Below, piece by piece: positions 36,463 to 45,250 of a stretch of 64,000 bases of DNA. Location: the NCBI RefSeq assembly GCF_000378425.1, contig NZ_KB899808.1, positions 124,001-188,000 on the forward strand. The letters are read 5' to 3'. The notes beneath the pieces are model-generated. The model did not search any database. It was not told the DNA's origin and was given only the letters and a program-made list of their open reading frames with translations. This DNA is from Cohnella laeviribosi DSM 21336 (GTDB lineage Bacteria; Bacillota; Bacilli; Paenibacillales; Paenibacillaceae). The translations under genes were made by a program, and so were the position numbers. Numbering within the stretch: the first letter of the stretch is position 1; every line of letters starts with the position of its first letter.

Positions 36463-37911
36463 ATGTCGAAGGACAAATCGTTTGTCACCGAAATTACGCC
36501 GCAGAGCGAAGATTTTAGCCGCTGGTACATCGACGTCATCAAGAAAGCCGAGCTGATGGACTATTCGCCGGTGCGGGGCTGTATCGTCTTCCGCCCGGAC
36601 GGCTACGAGTTGTGGGAAAACATGCAGCGGGAGCTGGATAGAAGGTTCAAGGATACCGGCCACCGCAACGCGTATTTTCCGCTGTTCATTCCGGAAAGCT
36701 TCTTCCAGAAGGAAAAGGAGCACGTCGAAGGCTTCAATCCCGAGCTGCCGTGGGTAACCGAGGCGGGCGGCGAGAAGCTGGAGGAGCGCCTTGCGATTCG
36801 CCCGACTTCGGAAACGATGATCGGGCACATGTATGCGAAATGGATCAACTCGTACCGCGACCTGCCGCTGCTCATCAACCAATGGGCCAACGTCGTCCGG
36901 TGGGAGAAGCGGACGCTGCCGTTTCTGCGCACGAGCGAGTTTCTGTGGCAGGAGGGCCATACCGCGCACGAGAACGAAGAGGACGCCCGCAAGGAAACGA
37001 TGACGATGCTGGACGTCTATACCGACTTCGTCGAAAACGTGCTCGCCATTCCGGTCATCAAAGGGCAGAAGACCCCGTCGGAGAAGTTCGCCGGAGCGGT
37101 GGACACGTATTCCATCGAGGCGATGATGAAGGACGGACGCGCGGTGCAGGCCGGCACGTCGCACTATTTGGGCACCAACTTCGCCGTCGCCTTCGACATC
37201 AAATATTTGAGCCGCGAAAATACCCAGGAATACTGCCATACGACGTCCTGGGGCGTGAGCACCCGGCTGATCGGCGCGCTCATCATGGTGCACGGCGACG
37301 ACCGCGGCCTCGTGCTGCCGCCGAAGGTCGCCCCGACGCAGGTGATCATGATTCCGATCGGCCCGCCAAAGACGCGGGAGGCCGTGATCGCCAAGACGGA
37401 CGAGCTTTACGCGCAGCTCAAAGCCGCCGGCATCCGCGTGCGCGTTGACGACCGCACGGACGTGTCTCCGGGCTGGAAGTTCAACGAATACGAAATGCGC
37501 GGCATTCCGGTTCGGCTTGAGCTCGGTCCGCGCGATCTGGAAAACGGCGTCTGCGTGCTCGTCTCCCGCGTCAGCGGCGAGAAAAAGCAAGTGCCGCTGG
37601 ACAACCTGGTCGACGAAGTGAAGGCGATGCTGGACGAAGTGCACGCCGACATGTTCAAGCGCGCTTTGGCTTTCCGCGACGAGCATTTCTTCTCGATCGA
37701 GACGCTGGACGAGCTCAAAAGCGCGCTCGAGGAAAAGCGCGGCTTCGCGCTGGCGGGCTGGTGCGGCTCGGACGACTGCGAAAAGCGGGTCAAAGACGAG
37801 ACGGGCGCCACCAGCCGCAACATTCCGTTCGAGCCGGCGGAGCATAAGAGCCAATGCCTGGTCTGCGGCCAACCGTCGAAGCATACGGTTGTGTTCGCGA
37901 GAGCTTATTAA
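36463..37911 (+). CDS. proS: Prolyl-tRNA synthetase, archaeal/eukaryotic type (ProS type 3)
   Basis: ProS charges tRNA-Pro. At 482 residues it lacks the roughly 180-residue editing insertion of standard bacterial ProRS. It instead shows the archaeal-type features: AIRPTSETMIGHMYAKWINS, RWEKRTLPFLRTSEFLWQEG and GHTAHE, the zinc-like C-terminal segment GWCGSDDCEKRVKDETGA, and a C-terminal tyrosine (FARAY). Bacillus subtilis has the bacterial type at this same locus, so the enzyme class differs while the gene order is kept. ATG 36463 follows TAGGGGAACCGC. Confidence 0.95.
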   Translation: MSKDKSFVTEITPQSEDFSRWYIDVIKKAELMDYSPVRGCIVFRPDGYELWENMQRELDRRFKDTGHRNAYFPLFIPESFFQKEKEHVEGFNPELPWVTEAGGEKLEERLAIRPTSETMIGHMYAKWINSYRDLPLLINQWANVVRWEKRTLPFLRTSEFLWQEGHTAHENEEDARKETMTMLDVYTDFVENVLAIPVIKGQKTPSEKFAGAVDTYSIEAMMKDGRAVQAGTSHYLGTNFAVAFDIKYLSRENTQEYCHTTSWGVSTRLIGALIMVHGDDRGLVLPPKVAPTQVIMIPIGPPKTREAVIAKTDELYAQLKAAGIRVRVDDRTDVSPGWKFNEYEMRGIPVRLELGPRDLENGVCVLVSRVSGEKKQVPLDNLVDEVKAMLDEVHADMFKRALAFRDEHFFSIETLDELKSALEEKRGFALAGWCGSDDCEKRVKDETGATSRNIPFEPAEHKSQCLVCGQPSKHTVVFARAY

Positions 37912-37941
37912 AGCGGTTGGCGCAAGCCTCACAAGAGCAAG

Positions 37942-38021
37942 AGGCTTCGGACCAAGCTTCCCGGCGGCCGCTGCGGGAGGTTGGGAAGCTTGAGGGCCGA
38001 AATGCTTGGAGGCCGAAGCCT
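37942..38021 (+). repeat. Nested inverted repeats between proS and polC
   Basis: The 495-base gap after proS contains an outer pair AGGCTTCGG (37942-37950) and CCGAAGCCT (38013-38021). The inner pair is CAAGCTTCCC (37953-37962) and GGGAAGCTTG (37983-37992). Together they can form a long cruciform-like hairpin with an internal loop. No T-tract follows directly. The rest of the gap holds the terminator at 38072 and a possible polC promoter; I see no gene. Confidence 0.6.
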
Positions 38022-38071
38022 TCTGCGAACGGCGTTGAGCGCAACCGCGGCGCGCGCCGGAAGCGGAGCGG

Positions 38072-38099
38072 GAGCCGCCCGAGGGGGCGGCTCTTTTTT
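38072..38099 (+). terminator. Intrinsic terminator after proS
   Basis: GAGCCGCC (38072-38079) pairs with GGCGGCTC (38086-38093) and six T follow. It probably ends the rseP-proS transcript. Confidence 0.9.
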
Positions 38100-38256
38100 C
38101 ATCACAACCGCGACCATACGGCAACTCCGGCCATTTATCGCAACCGCGCTCGGGGACAAGGCTGCCAAACGGGAAAAACGGGCCGGCGGACGGGGCAGGC
38201 GAGCGGTCGAGGCGACGCGGGCAGCGTTTTTATAGTCAATCACTGTCCATTACCGC

Positions 38257-38286
38257 TTGCCGCTAGATTCTTGGATAAGGTAGAAT
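38257..38286 (+). promoter_or_regulatory. Possible promoter for polC
   Basis: TTGCCG at 38257-38262 and TAGAAT at 38281-38286 are spaced by 18 bases. The leader to polC would be about 115 bases. Confidence 0.45.
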
Positions 38287-38406
38287 AATAGACAGCGATT
38301 TGTTCAGCTTCCGGCTTGAAAGACGGTCCGAGCGCCGATGCGGGCGCGACGGCCCCCTTTTTCGCGGAGGCTTTTGTTTTTGAAGGGAATTCGGGGAGGA
38401 ACAATC

Positions 38407-41400
38407 ATGCAACCGACTGCGGACCAGAGGCAACGCTTCGAACTGCTGCTGCAGCAGGCCGGCGTTTCGGCGGAATGGACCGACTCTTATTTTCGCGACG
38501 GATACATAGACCGGGTCGAAGTCAGCCGCTCGAAGAAGGAATGGCATTTTCATCTGGTCAAAAGCACGCTGTTGCCTGCGAACGTTTATGCGGATTTTTG
38601 CGAGAAGGTCAAAAGCAAGCTCGGCCATCTGGCGACGATCGCGATCACGCTGCGCTATACGGACGAAGTGCCGACCGATGCGGTGCTGACCGAATATTGG
38701 AGCGTTTTTGTCGAGTGGATGCAATCCGAATTCGCGTCGGTGAACGGCTGGCTGGCGAAAGGCAAAATCGAAGCGCAAGACGGGGTGCTGACGCTCGCGC
38801 TGATCGATCAGACCGGACTTGAGATGGCCAAACGCAAAAACGTCGAATCGCACGCGGCGGCGTTCTTCGAGCAGCGGTTCGGGTGCCCCTGCCGGGTGAA
38901 GCTGACCGTCGGCCAGTCTCGCCAGGAAGTGTACGAGGAATTCGCGCAGAAGATCCAAATGGAGGAGACGCAGCATATCCAGCAGTTGATGGCGAGCGTG
39001 CGGGAAGAGGCGGCCGCCGCCGAAACCGAAGCTCCGCAGGCGCTTCAGTACGGCTATGAGATCAAGGACGAGCCGGTTCCGATCCAGAACATTACCGAAG
39101 AAGAGAAAAGGGTCACGATCCAGGGCCTCGTGTTCGGCCATGAAACGAAGGAGCTGCGCAACGGCAGCACGCTGTACCAGTTCTGCGTGACCGACTACAC
39201 CGACTCGATTGCGGTCAAGGTGTTCGGCAAGACGAAGGAAGACAACAAGATCCTATCCCTGATCGGAAACGGCAAATGGCTGAAGCTCCGCGGCCGGGTC
39301 GAGTACGACCGGTTCATGAATCCGCCGGAGCTGATCATGCTGCCCAACGACGTCAGGGAGGTGACCCCGCCTGCCGAGCGCATGGACGAGGCCGAAGAGA
39401 AACGCGTCGAGTTCCATCTGCATACGACGATGAGCGCCATGGACGCGGTGACGCCGGTCGACGCTTATATTAAGACGGCGGCCAAATGGGGACACAAGGC
39501 GATTGCGGTCACCGACCACAGCAACGTGCAATGTTATCCCGAAGCCGCCAAAGCGGCCAAAAAGCACGGCATCAAGGTCATCTACGGGCTTGAAGCGAAC
39601 GTCGTCAACGACGCGGTGCCGATGGTGCTGTCGCCGCGCGAGGAACGGCTGGAGGACGCGACGTACGTCGTGTTCGACATCGAAACGACCGGGCTTTCCA
39701 TTACGGCGAACAAAATCATCGAAATCGCGGGCGTCAAAATGCGCGGCGGCAAAGAACTGGAGCGGTTCTCGACGTTTGTCAATCCCCACGAGCCGATTCC
39801 GTACAACATCCAGCAGCTGACGAACATTACGGACGATATGGTGCGGGATGCGCCCGACCTGGAGCCCGTGCTGAACGATTTCGTCCGGTTTGTCGGCGAC
39901 GCCGTGCTCGTCGCGCACAACGCGAACTTCGATATCGGGTTTATCCAGGCGAACTTAAGGCGAATCGGCTTGCCGCCGCTGACGAACCCGGTGCTGGACA
40001 CGCTGGAGCTGGCGAGATATTTGCACCCGACGCTGAAAAACCACCGGCTCAACACGCTGGCCGCCCTGTACAAGGTGAGCCTGGAGAACCACCACCGGGC
40101 GATCGACGATACGGTGGCGCTCGGCGGCATTTTGAACGGTCTGCTCAAGGACGCGGCGGCCAAGGGTGTGACGCAGCTTACGGAGCTGAATACGGCGAAC
40201 AAGGACAGTTGGCGGACGACCCGGCCGTTTCACTGCGGCATCTACGCGCTGAACGCGAAGGGCAAAAAAAATCTGTTCAAGCTCGTGTCGCTGTCGCATA
40301 CCGACTACTTTAACCGCGTGCCCTGCATTCCGCGCAGCAAGCTGGTGGAACTGAGGGAAGGGCTGCTGCTGATTTCGGGGTGTGAAAAGGGCGAGCTGTT
40401 CGAAACGGTGCTGAACAAGTCCGAAGAGGAAGCGGAAGAGGTCGCCAAGTTTTACGACGTGCTGGAAATCCAGCCGCTGGAGTTTTACCTGCATCTGCTC
40501 GACAAGGGGCTCGTCGGCAGCAGGGCGGAGCTGGAGGAAGCGCTGCGCCGCATTTGCCGGATCGGGGACAAGCTCGGCAAGCCGGTCATCGCCACCGGCA
40601 ACGTGCACTACCTTCATCCCCGCGACAAGCTGTTCCGCGACATCACGATCCACGGGATTACCGGCTTCAGCCCGCTCAAGGAGCAGCGCAAGCCGGACGC
40701 GCACTTGCGGACGACGGGCGAAATGCTCGAGGAGTTCGCGTTTCTCGGCCGGGACAAGGCGTACGAGGTGGTCGTTCGCAATCCCGCGGAGCTTGCCGAC
40801 CGGTTCGAGGACATCGTGATGTTTCCGGACAAGCTGTTTACGCCGATCATCGAAGGGGCCGACGAGGAAATCCGCAACAAATGCTACGACACGGCCAAGT
40901 CGATGTACGGCGACCCGTTGCCGGACATCGTCGTGCAGCGGCTGGAAAAAGAGCTCGTTCCGATTATCAAGTACGGCTTTTCGGCGAACTATCTCATTTC
41001 CGAGCGGCTCGTCAAAAAGTCGAACCAGGACGGCTATCTCGTCGGCTCGCGGGGATCGGTCGGCTCCTCCGTCGTCGCGACGTTTCTCGGCATTTCCGAG
41101 GTCAATCCTTTGCCGGCCCATTATTTGTGCCGCAACCCGGAGTGCAAGTACAGCGAGTGGATTACCGACGGCAGCGTGCCGAGCGGCTTCGACCTGCCGG
41201 ACAAGCCGTGTCCGCGCTGCGGCGAGATCATGCGCGGCGAAGGCCAGGACATTCCCTTCGAGACGTTTCTCGGCTTCAAGGGCGACAAGGTGCCCGATAT
41301 CGACCTCAACTTCTCGGGCGAATACCAGCCGCACGCGCACAATTACACGAAAGTCCTGTTCGGGGAGAAAAACGTGTTTCGCGCCGGAACGATCAGCACG

Positions 41401-42717
41401 GTGGCGGAGAAAACGGCGTACGGCTTCGCCAAGAAGTATCAGGAGGATCACGGCAAGTCGTGGCGGAGCGCGGAGCTGAACCGTCTGGCGGCCGGCTGTA
41501 CCGGCGTCAAGCGCAGCACCGGCCAGCATCCCGGCGGCATCGTCGTCGTTCCGGACTACATCGAGGTCGAGGACATTACGCCGGTGCAGTATCCCGCGGA
41601 CGACGTCGAGTCGGAATGGAAGACGACGCACTTCGATTACCACGCTTTCGACGCGAACCTGCTCAAGCTCGATATTCTGGGACACGATGATCCGACGATG
41701 ATGCGGATGCTGCAGGATTTGACCGGCGTCGATCCGACGACGATTCCGATGAACGATCCGAAGGTGATGAGCCTGTTCAACTCCGTCGAAGCGCTCGGGG
41801 TGACGCCGGAGCAAATCCGCACGCCGGTTGCGACCTACGGCGTGCCGGAGATGGGAACGCGCTTCGTCCGGCAGATGCTCGAGGAAACGAAGCCTTCGTC
41901 GTTCGCGGACCTGCTGCAGATATCGGGGCTGTCCCACGGAACCGGCGTATGGCTCGGCAACGCCCAGGAACTGATCAAAAACGGCACGTGCACGATCAAG
42001 ACGGTGATCGGCTGCCGGGACGATATTATGCTTTACCTGATTTACAAGGCGGGCATGGACGCGTCGCTGGCGTTCAAGATCACCGAAAGCGTCCGTAAAG
42101 GCAAAGGGCTTACGCCCGAGTGGATCGAGGAGATGAAGCGCTGCGGCGTTCCGCAGTGGTATATCGATTCCTGCCTGAAAATCGAATACATGTTTCCGAA
42201 GGCGCATGCCGCCGCCTACGTCATCTCCGCCGTGCGTACGGCCTATTTCAAACTCTATTATCCGATCGAATTTTACGCTACCTATTACTCGGTCCGGGCG
42301 GCCGACTTTGACGTCGACCTGTTTTGCCAGGGTTACGACGCCATTTTGAAGACGCTGACCGAGATCGAAGCGAAAGGGTTTCAGGCGACGCCGAAGGAGA
42401 AGAACATGATCTCCATTCTCGAGATGGGGCTGGAGATGACGGCGCGGGGCTTCCGCTTCAAGCCCATCGATCTGTACCGCTCCGACGCGACGCGCTTTAT
42501 TATCGACGGGGACGCGCTGATCCCGCCGTTTTCGGCGATTGCCGGCATCGGCGAGAACGCGGCGCGCAACATCGTCGCCGCCCGGGAGGAAGGGGAATTT
42601 CTGTCGGTCGAGGACTTCCAGCAACGCTCGAAGGCGAGCAAGACGATCGTCGAGGTGCTCGCCGGCATGGGCTGCTTCCGCGGCCTGCCCGAATCCAACC
42701 AGCTCAGCCTGTTTTGA
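38407..42717 (+). CDS. polC: DNA polymerase III alpha subunit, Gram-positive type PolC
   Basis: PolC is the main replicative DNA polymerase of low-GC Gram-positives, with built-in proofreading. The 1436-residue protein has an N-terminal OB region. A PHP domain (VEFHLHTTMSAMDAV near residue 335) is interrupted by the DEDDh exonuclease (VVFDIETTGLSI near residue 421). A four-Cys zinc site (CRNPEC and CPRCGE near 915-940) and the catalytic palm (KVPDIDLNFSGEYQPHAHNY) follow. It ends in LPESNQLSLF, a typical beta-clamp binding C-terminus. ATG 38407 follows GGGGAGGAACAATC. Confidence 0.98.
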   Translation: MQPTADQRQRFELLLQQAGVSAEWTDSYFRDGYIDRVEVSRSKKEWHFHLVKSTLLPANVYADFCEKVKSKLGHLATIAITLRYTDEVPTDAVLTEYWSVFVEWMQSEFASVNGWLAKGKIEAQDGVLTLALIDQTGLEMAKRKNVESHAAAFFEQRFGCPCRVKLTVGQSRQEVYEEFAQKIQMEETQHIQQLMASVREEAAAAETEAPQALQYGYEIKDEPVPIQNITEEEKRVTIQGLVFGHETKELRNGSTLYQFCVTDYTDSIAVKVFGKTKEDNKILSLIGNGKWLKLRGRVEYDRFMNPPELIMLPNDVREVTPPAERMDEAEEKRVEFHLHTTMSAMDAVTPVDAYIKTAAKWGHKAIAVTDHSNVQCYPEAAKAAKKHGIKVIYGLEANVVNDAVPMVLSPREERLEDATYVVFDIETTGLSITANKIIEIAGVKMRGGKELERFSTFVNPHEPIPYNIQQLTNITDDMVRDAPDLEPVLNDFVRFVGDAVLVAHNANFDIGFIQANLRRIGLPPLTNPVLDTLELARYLHPTLKNHRLNTLAALYKVSLENHHRAIDDTVALGGILNGLLKDAAAKGVTQLTELNTANKDSWRTTRPFHCGIYALNAKGKKNLFKLVSLSHTDYFNRVPCIPRSKLVELREGLLLISGCEKGELFETVLNKSEEEAEEVAKFYDVLEIQPLEFYLHLLDKGLVGSRAELEEALRRICRIGDKLGKPVIATGNVHYLHPRDKLFRDITIHGITGFSPLKEQRKPDAHLRTTGEMLEEFAFLGRDKAYEVVVRNPAELADRFEDIVMFPDKLFTPIIEGADEEIRNKCYDTAKSMYGDPLPDIVVQRLEKELVPIIKYGFSANYLISERLVKKSNQDGYLVGSRGSVGSSVVATFLGISEVNPLPAHYLCRNPECKYSEWITDGSVPSGFDLPDKPCPRCGEIMRGEGQDIPFETFLGFKGDKVPDIDLNFSGEYQPHAHNYTKVLFGEKNVFRAGTISTVAEKTAYGFAKKYQEDHGKSWRSAELNRLAAGCTGVKRSTGQHPGGIVVVPDYIEVEDITPVQYPADDVESEWKTTHFDYHAFDANLLKLDILGHDDPTMMRMLQDLTGVDPTTIPMNDPKVMSLFNSVEALGVTPEQIRTPVATYGVPEMGTRFVRQMLEETKPSSFADLLQISGLSHGTGVWLGNAQELIKNGTCTIKTVIGCRDDIMLYLIYKAGMDASLAFKITESVRKGKGLTPEWIEEMKRCGVPQWYIDSCLKIEYMFPKAHAAAYVISAVRTAYFKLYYPIEFYATYYSVRAADFDVDLFCQGYDAILKTLTEIEAKGFQATPKEKNMISILEMGLEMTARGFRFKPIDLYRSDATRFIIDGDALIPPFSAIAGIGENAARNIVAAREEGEFLSVEDFQQRSKASKTIVEVLAGMGCFRGLPESNQLSLF

Positions 42718-42748
42718 CAGGGTGGCCGCCTCCGTAGGGAAATTCAGG

Positions 42749-42777
42749 TTGCCAGCCCGTGGCGGTTATGGTATATT
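42749..42777 (+). promoter_or_regulatory. Sigma-A type promoter for the rimP-nusA-infB operon
   Basis: TTGCCA at 42749-42754 and TATATT at 42772-42777 are spaced by exactly 17 bases. It drives a leader of about 130 bases ahead of rimP. Confidence 0.8.
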
Positions 42778-42812
42778 ATTTTTGGTAATCATGTGGATAT
42801 CACTGTCTGCAG

Positions 42813-42844
42813 AAGAGTGGGGAAACCCACTCTTTCCGTTTTGC
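42813..42844 (+). promoter_or_regulatory. Leader hairpin with weak U-tract before rimP
   Basis: AAGAGTGGG (42813-42821) and CCCACTCTT (42826-42834) form a perfect nine-pair stem closed by a GAAA tetraloop. An interrupted T-tract follows (TCCGTTTTG). It lies about 30 bases into the leader. In Bacillus subtilis the rimP(ylxS)-nusA leader has a NusA-dependent terminator for autoregulation, and this hairpin is the natural counterpart. Confidence 0.65.
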
Positions 42845-42915
42845 CATGGGCCTTTTTGGGTTGGCGGAACGGATCGCTGCGCAGATCCATTTGAAGGTAT
42901 CGGGAGGTCACACAT

Positions 42916-43377
42916 TTGAGCGCACCGAAAATCAAATCCACCGTAGAGGCGCTGGTAACGCCGTATTTGGACGAGAACGGGTTCCAACTGGTGGACATCG
43001 AATACGTCAAGGAAGGCAGCAGCTGGTTCCTGCGCGTATTCGTGGACAAGGAGGGCGGCATCGACATCGACGATTGCGGCCGTATTTCCGAATATTTGAG
43101 CGCGAAGCTGGACGAGGCGGATCCGATTCCGGACGCGTATTTCCTCGAGGTCAGTTCACCCGGCGCGGAGCGGCCGCTGAAGAAGCCCGAAGACGTGGCC
43201 AAAGCGGTCGGCCGCCACGTGTTCATTACGACGTACGAGCCGGTGGACGGCGCCAAGGAATTCGAAGGAAGGCTGGACGGCTTCGACGGGTCGGTCATCC
43301 GGATGACGATCGGAAACCGCAAGCAGGCCATCCCTTACGATAAAGTGGCCTCGGCTCGCCTGGCCATTGTGTTTTAA
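42916..43377 (+). CDS. rimP: Ribosome maturation factor RimP
   Basis: RimP assists late assembly of the 30S subunit. The 153-residue product shows the two-domain RimP pattern with [20 protein letters not shown] and [20 protein letters not shown], then [19 protein letters not shown] 42916 is preceded by GGGAGGTCACACA. It is the first gene of the nusA operon. Confidence 0.96.
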   Translation: MSAPKIKSTVEALVTPYLDENGFQLVDIEYVKEGSSWFLRVFVDKEGGIDIDDCGRISEYLSAKLDEADPIPDAYFLEVSSPGAERPLKKPEDVAKAVGRHVFITTYEPVDGAKEFEGRLDGFDGSVIRMTIGNRKQAIPYDKVASARLAIVF

Positions 43378-43402
43378 TCACGGAAGGAGGAATCATCTTC
43401 AC

Positions 43403-44503
43403 ATGAGCATGGAGTTTATCGAAGCGCTCTCCGAAATCGAGCGCGAGAAGGGCATCAGCAAGGATGTTCTCATCGAAGCGATCGAAGCGGCTCTTATTTC
43501 CAGCTACAAGCGGAATTTCAACACCGCCCAGAACGTGCGGGTGGATATAAACCGGACGACCGGATCGATCAAGGTTTACGCGCGCAAGACGGTCGTCGAA
43601 GAAGTGCTCGATCCGCGGCTGGAAATTTCGCTGGAGGCGGCGCGGGCCATCAACCCGCACTACCAGCTCGACGACATCGCGGAAATCGAGGTGACGCCGC
43701 GCGATTTCGGCCGCATCGCCGCCCAGACGGCCAAGCAGGTCGTAACCCAGCGGATTCGCGAAGCGGAGCGGGGGCTGATTTACAACGCGTTTGTCGACAA
43801 AGAGCAGGACATCGTCACCGGCATCATTCAGCGGATGGATTCGCGCAATCTGTACGTCGATTTGGGAAAGGTCGAGGCGGCGCTTCCGCTCACCGAGCTG
43901 ATGCCGACCGACAAATTCAAGCAGCTTGAACGCGTCAAGGCCTACATCACCAAGGTCGAGAACACGAGCAAAGGCCCGCAGATCATTTTGTCGCGCACGC
44001 ATCCGGGCCTCTTGAAACGATTGTTCGAGCTGGAGGTTCCGGAAATTTTCGACGGCACGGTCGAAATCCGCTCCGTTGCCCGGGAAGCCGGTTTCCGCTC
44101 CAAAATCGCGGTGTACTCCCGCAATCCCGAAGTCGATCCGATCGGCTCGTGCGTCGGGCCGAAAGGGGTCCGCGTGCAGACGATCGTCAACGAGCTGAAG
44201 GGTGAAAAGATCGACATCGTGCGCTGGTCCGACTCGGTGGAGGAATACGTGGCCAACGCGCTCAGCCCTTCCAAGGTGCTCGAGGTCATCGTGTTCGAAG
44301 CGGAGAAGATGGCGCGGGTCATCGTCCCGGATTACCAGCTTTCGCTCGCCATCGGCATCAAGGGCCAGAACGCGCGCCTTGCGGCGAAGCTGACCGGCTG
44401 GAAAATCGATATCAAAAGCGAGACGCAAGCCGAGCAGGAGTACGGGCGGCCGCGGACGCTGTCCGGGGAAGTCATGCATCAGGACAGCGTGACGATCGAT
44501 TGA
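43403..44503 (+). CDS. nusA: Transcription termination/antitermination factor NusA
   Basis: NusA binds RNA polymerase and RNA to modulate pausing, termination and antitermination. The 366-residue protein has the N-terminal polymerase-binding domain (about 1-125). An S1 domain (about 135-200) is followed by two KH domains with GSCVGPKGVRVQTIVNELKG and LAIGIKGQNARLAAKLTGWK. It lacks the acidic repeats of proteobacteria, as usual in Firmicutes. ATG 43403 is preceded by GGAAGGAGG at a rather long spacing of 12 bases. Confidence 0.97.
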   Translation: MSMEFIEALSEIEREKGISKDVLIEAIEAALISSYKRNFNTAQNVRVDINRTTGSIKVYARKTVVEEVLDPRLEISLEAARAINPHYQLDDIAEIEVTPRDFGRIAAQTAKQVVTQRIREAERGLIYNAFVDKEQDIVTGIIQRMDSRNLYVDLGKVEAALPLTELMPTDKFKQLERVKAYITKVENTSKGPQIILSRTHPGLLKRLFELEVPEIFDGTVEIRSVAREAGFRSKIAVYSRNPEVDPIGSCVGPKGVRVQTIVNELKGEKIDIVRWSDSVEEYVANALSPSKVLEVIVFEAEKMARVIVPDYQLSLAIGIKGQNARLAAKLTGWKIDIKSETQAEQEYGRPRTLSGEVMHQDSVTID

Positions 44504-44616
44504 CCGCGGAAGGACCGCGGGCGCTGCCCGAAGGCATGGGCCGCCGGGATGGCGCAAAGGCCTCCTGACATCGGCGGAAAAGCTTCGGAAGCTGCAGGAA
44601 CAGGGGGAGGGAAACC

Positions 44617-44934
44617 ATGAGGCAACGTAAAATTCCGCTTCGCAAATGCGTCGTCCACCAGGAAATGATGCCGAAAAAGGAACTGATCCGCGTCGTCCGC
44701 ACCCCGCAGGGGGAGATCCTGATCGACATGACGGGCAAAAAGCCCGGACGGGGCGCTTATTTGTGCGGCAATTCCTCCTGCTTCAAGCTGGCCAAGAAGA
44801 CGAAGGCGCTTGACAGGGCGCTCAAGACGGCGGTGCCGCCGGAAATATACGACCGGCTGGCGGCGGATTTCGTCAAGGTGGAGGACGAGTTTAACGCGGC
44901 GAAGGAGCGGGCGGACGACGATGACGACGAATAA
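44617..44934 (+). CDS. rnpM: RNase P modulator RnpM (YlxR)
   Basis: This 105-residue protein belongs to the YlxR (DUF448) family, shown in Bacillus subtilis to bind the RNase P RNA and modulate its activity. The core RKCVVHQEMMPKKELIRVVR and KKPGRGAYLCGNSSCFKLAK are characteristic. ATG 44617 follows GGGGGAGGGAAACC. The C-terminus is acidic and overlaps ylxQ by 14 bases. Confidence 0.9.
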   Translation: MRQRKIPLRKCVVHQEMMPKKELIRVVRTPQGEILIDMTGKKPGRGAYLCGNSSCFKLAKKTKALDRALKTAVPPEIYDRLAADFVKVEDEFNAAKERADDDDDE

Positions 44935-45250
44935 GGCGCTGTCTCGTCTTGGGCTTGCGATGCGCGCGGGCAAGCTCGTTACCGGAGAAGAATTCGTGCT
45001 GAAAGCCATCCGTTCCGGCGACGCCAAGCTGGTTCTGCTGGCGGGGGACGCTTCGGAACTGACGCGCAAAAAAGTCGAAGACAAATGCGGAAGCTACAAC
45101 GTTCCGCTGTTGATCGGATATACGCGGTACGAACTCGGAGGAGCCGTCGGCAAGCCCGAGCGCGTATTGTTCGCCGTGACGGATCGCGGTTTTGCCGATC
45201 TGATCCGAAGCGGCTGGGTTCAACAATCGGAGGTGGAAAATATTGACTAA
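44921..45250 (+). CDS. ylxQ: L7Ae-family RNA-binding protein YlxQ
   Basis: YlxQ is a 109-residue L7Ae/L30e-type protein expected to bind kink-turn RNA. The sequence [20 protein letters not shown] and [20 protein letters not shown] is family-typical. ATG 44921 lies within the rnpM 3' end, behind GAAGGAGCGGG. The stop overlaps infB by eight bases. Its place between rnpM and infB is conserved, though its cellular function is not well established. Confidence 0.92.
   Translation: MTTNKALSRLGLAMRAGKLVTGEEFVLKAIRSGDAKLVLLAGDASELTRKKVEDKCGSYNVPLLIGYTRYELGGAVGKPERVLFAVTDRGFADLIRSGWVQQSEVENID

Noticed and set aside
35146-38124. A 992-residue open frame on the minus strand opposite rseP and proS
   Set aside because: High GC content in third codon positions leaves long antisense frames open. 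The translation is Arg/His/Gln-rich with no domain signature, and the plus strand encodes two clearly recognised proteins.
39955-42624. An 889-residue minus-strand open frame opposite polC
   Set aside because: Same antisense artefact; polC explains the region completely.
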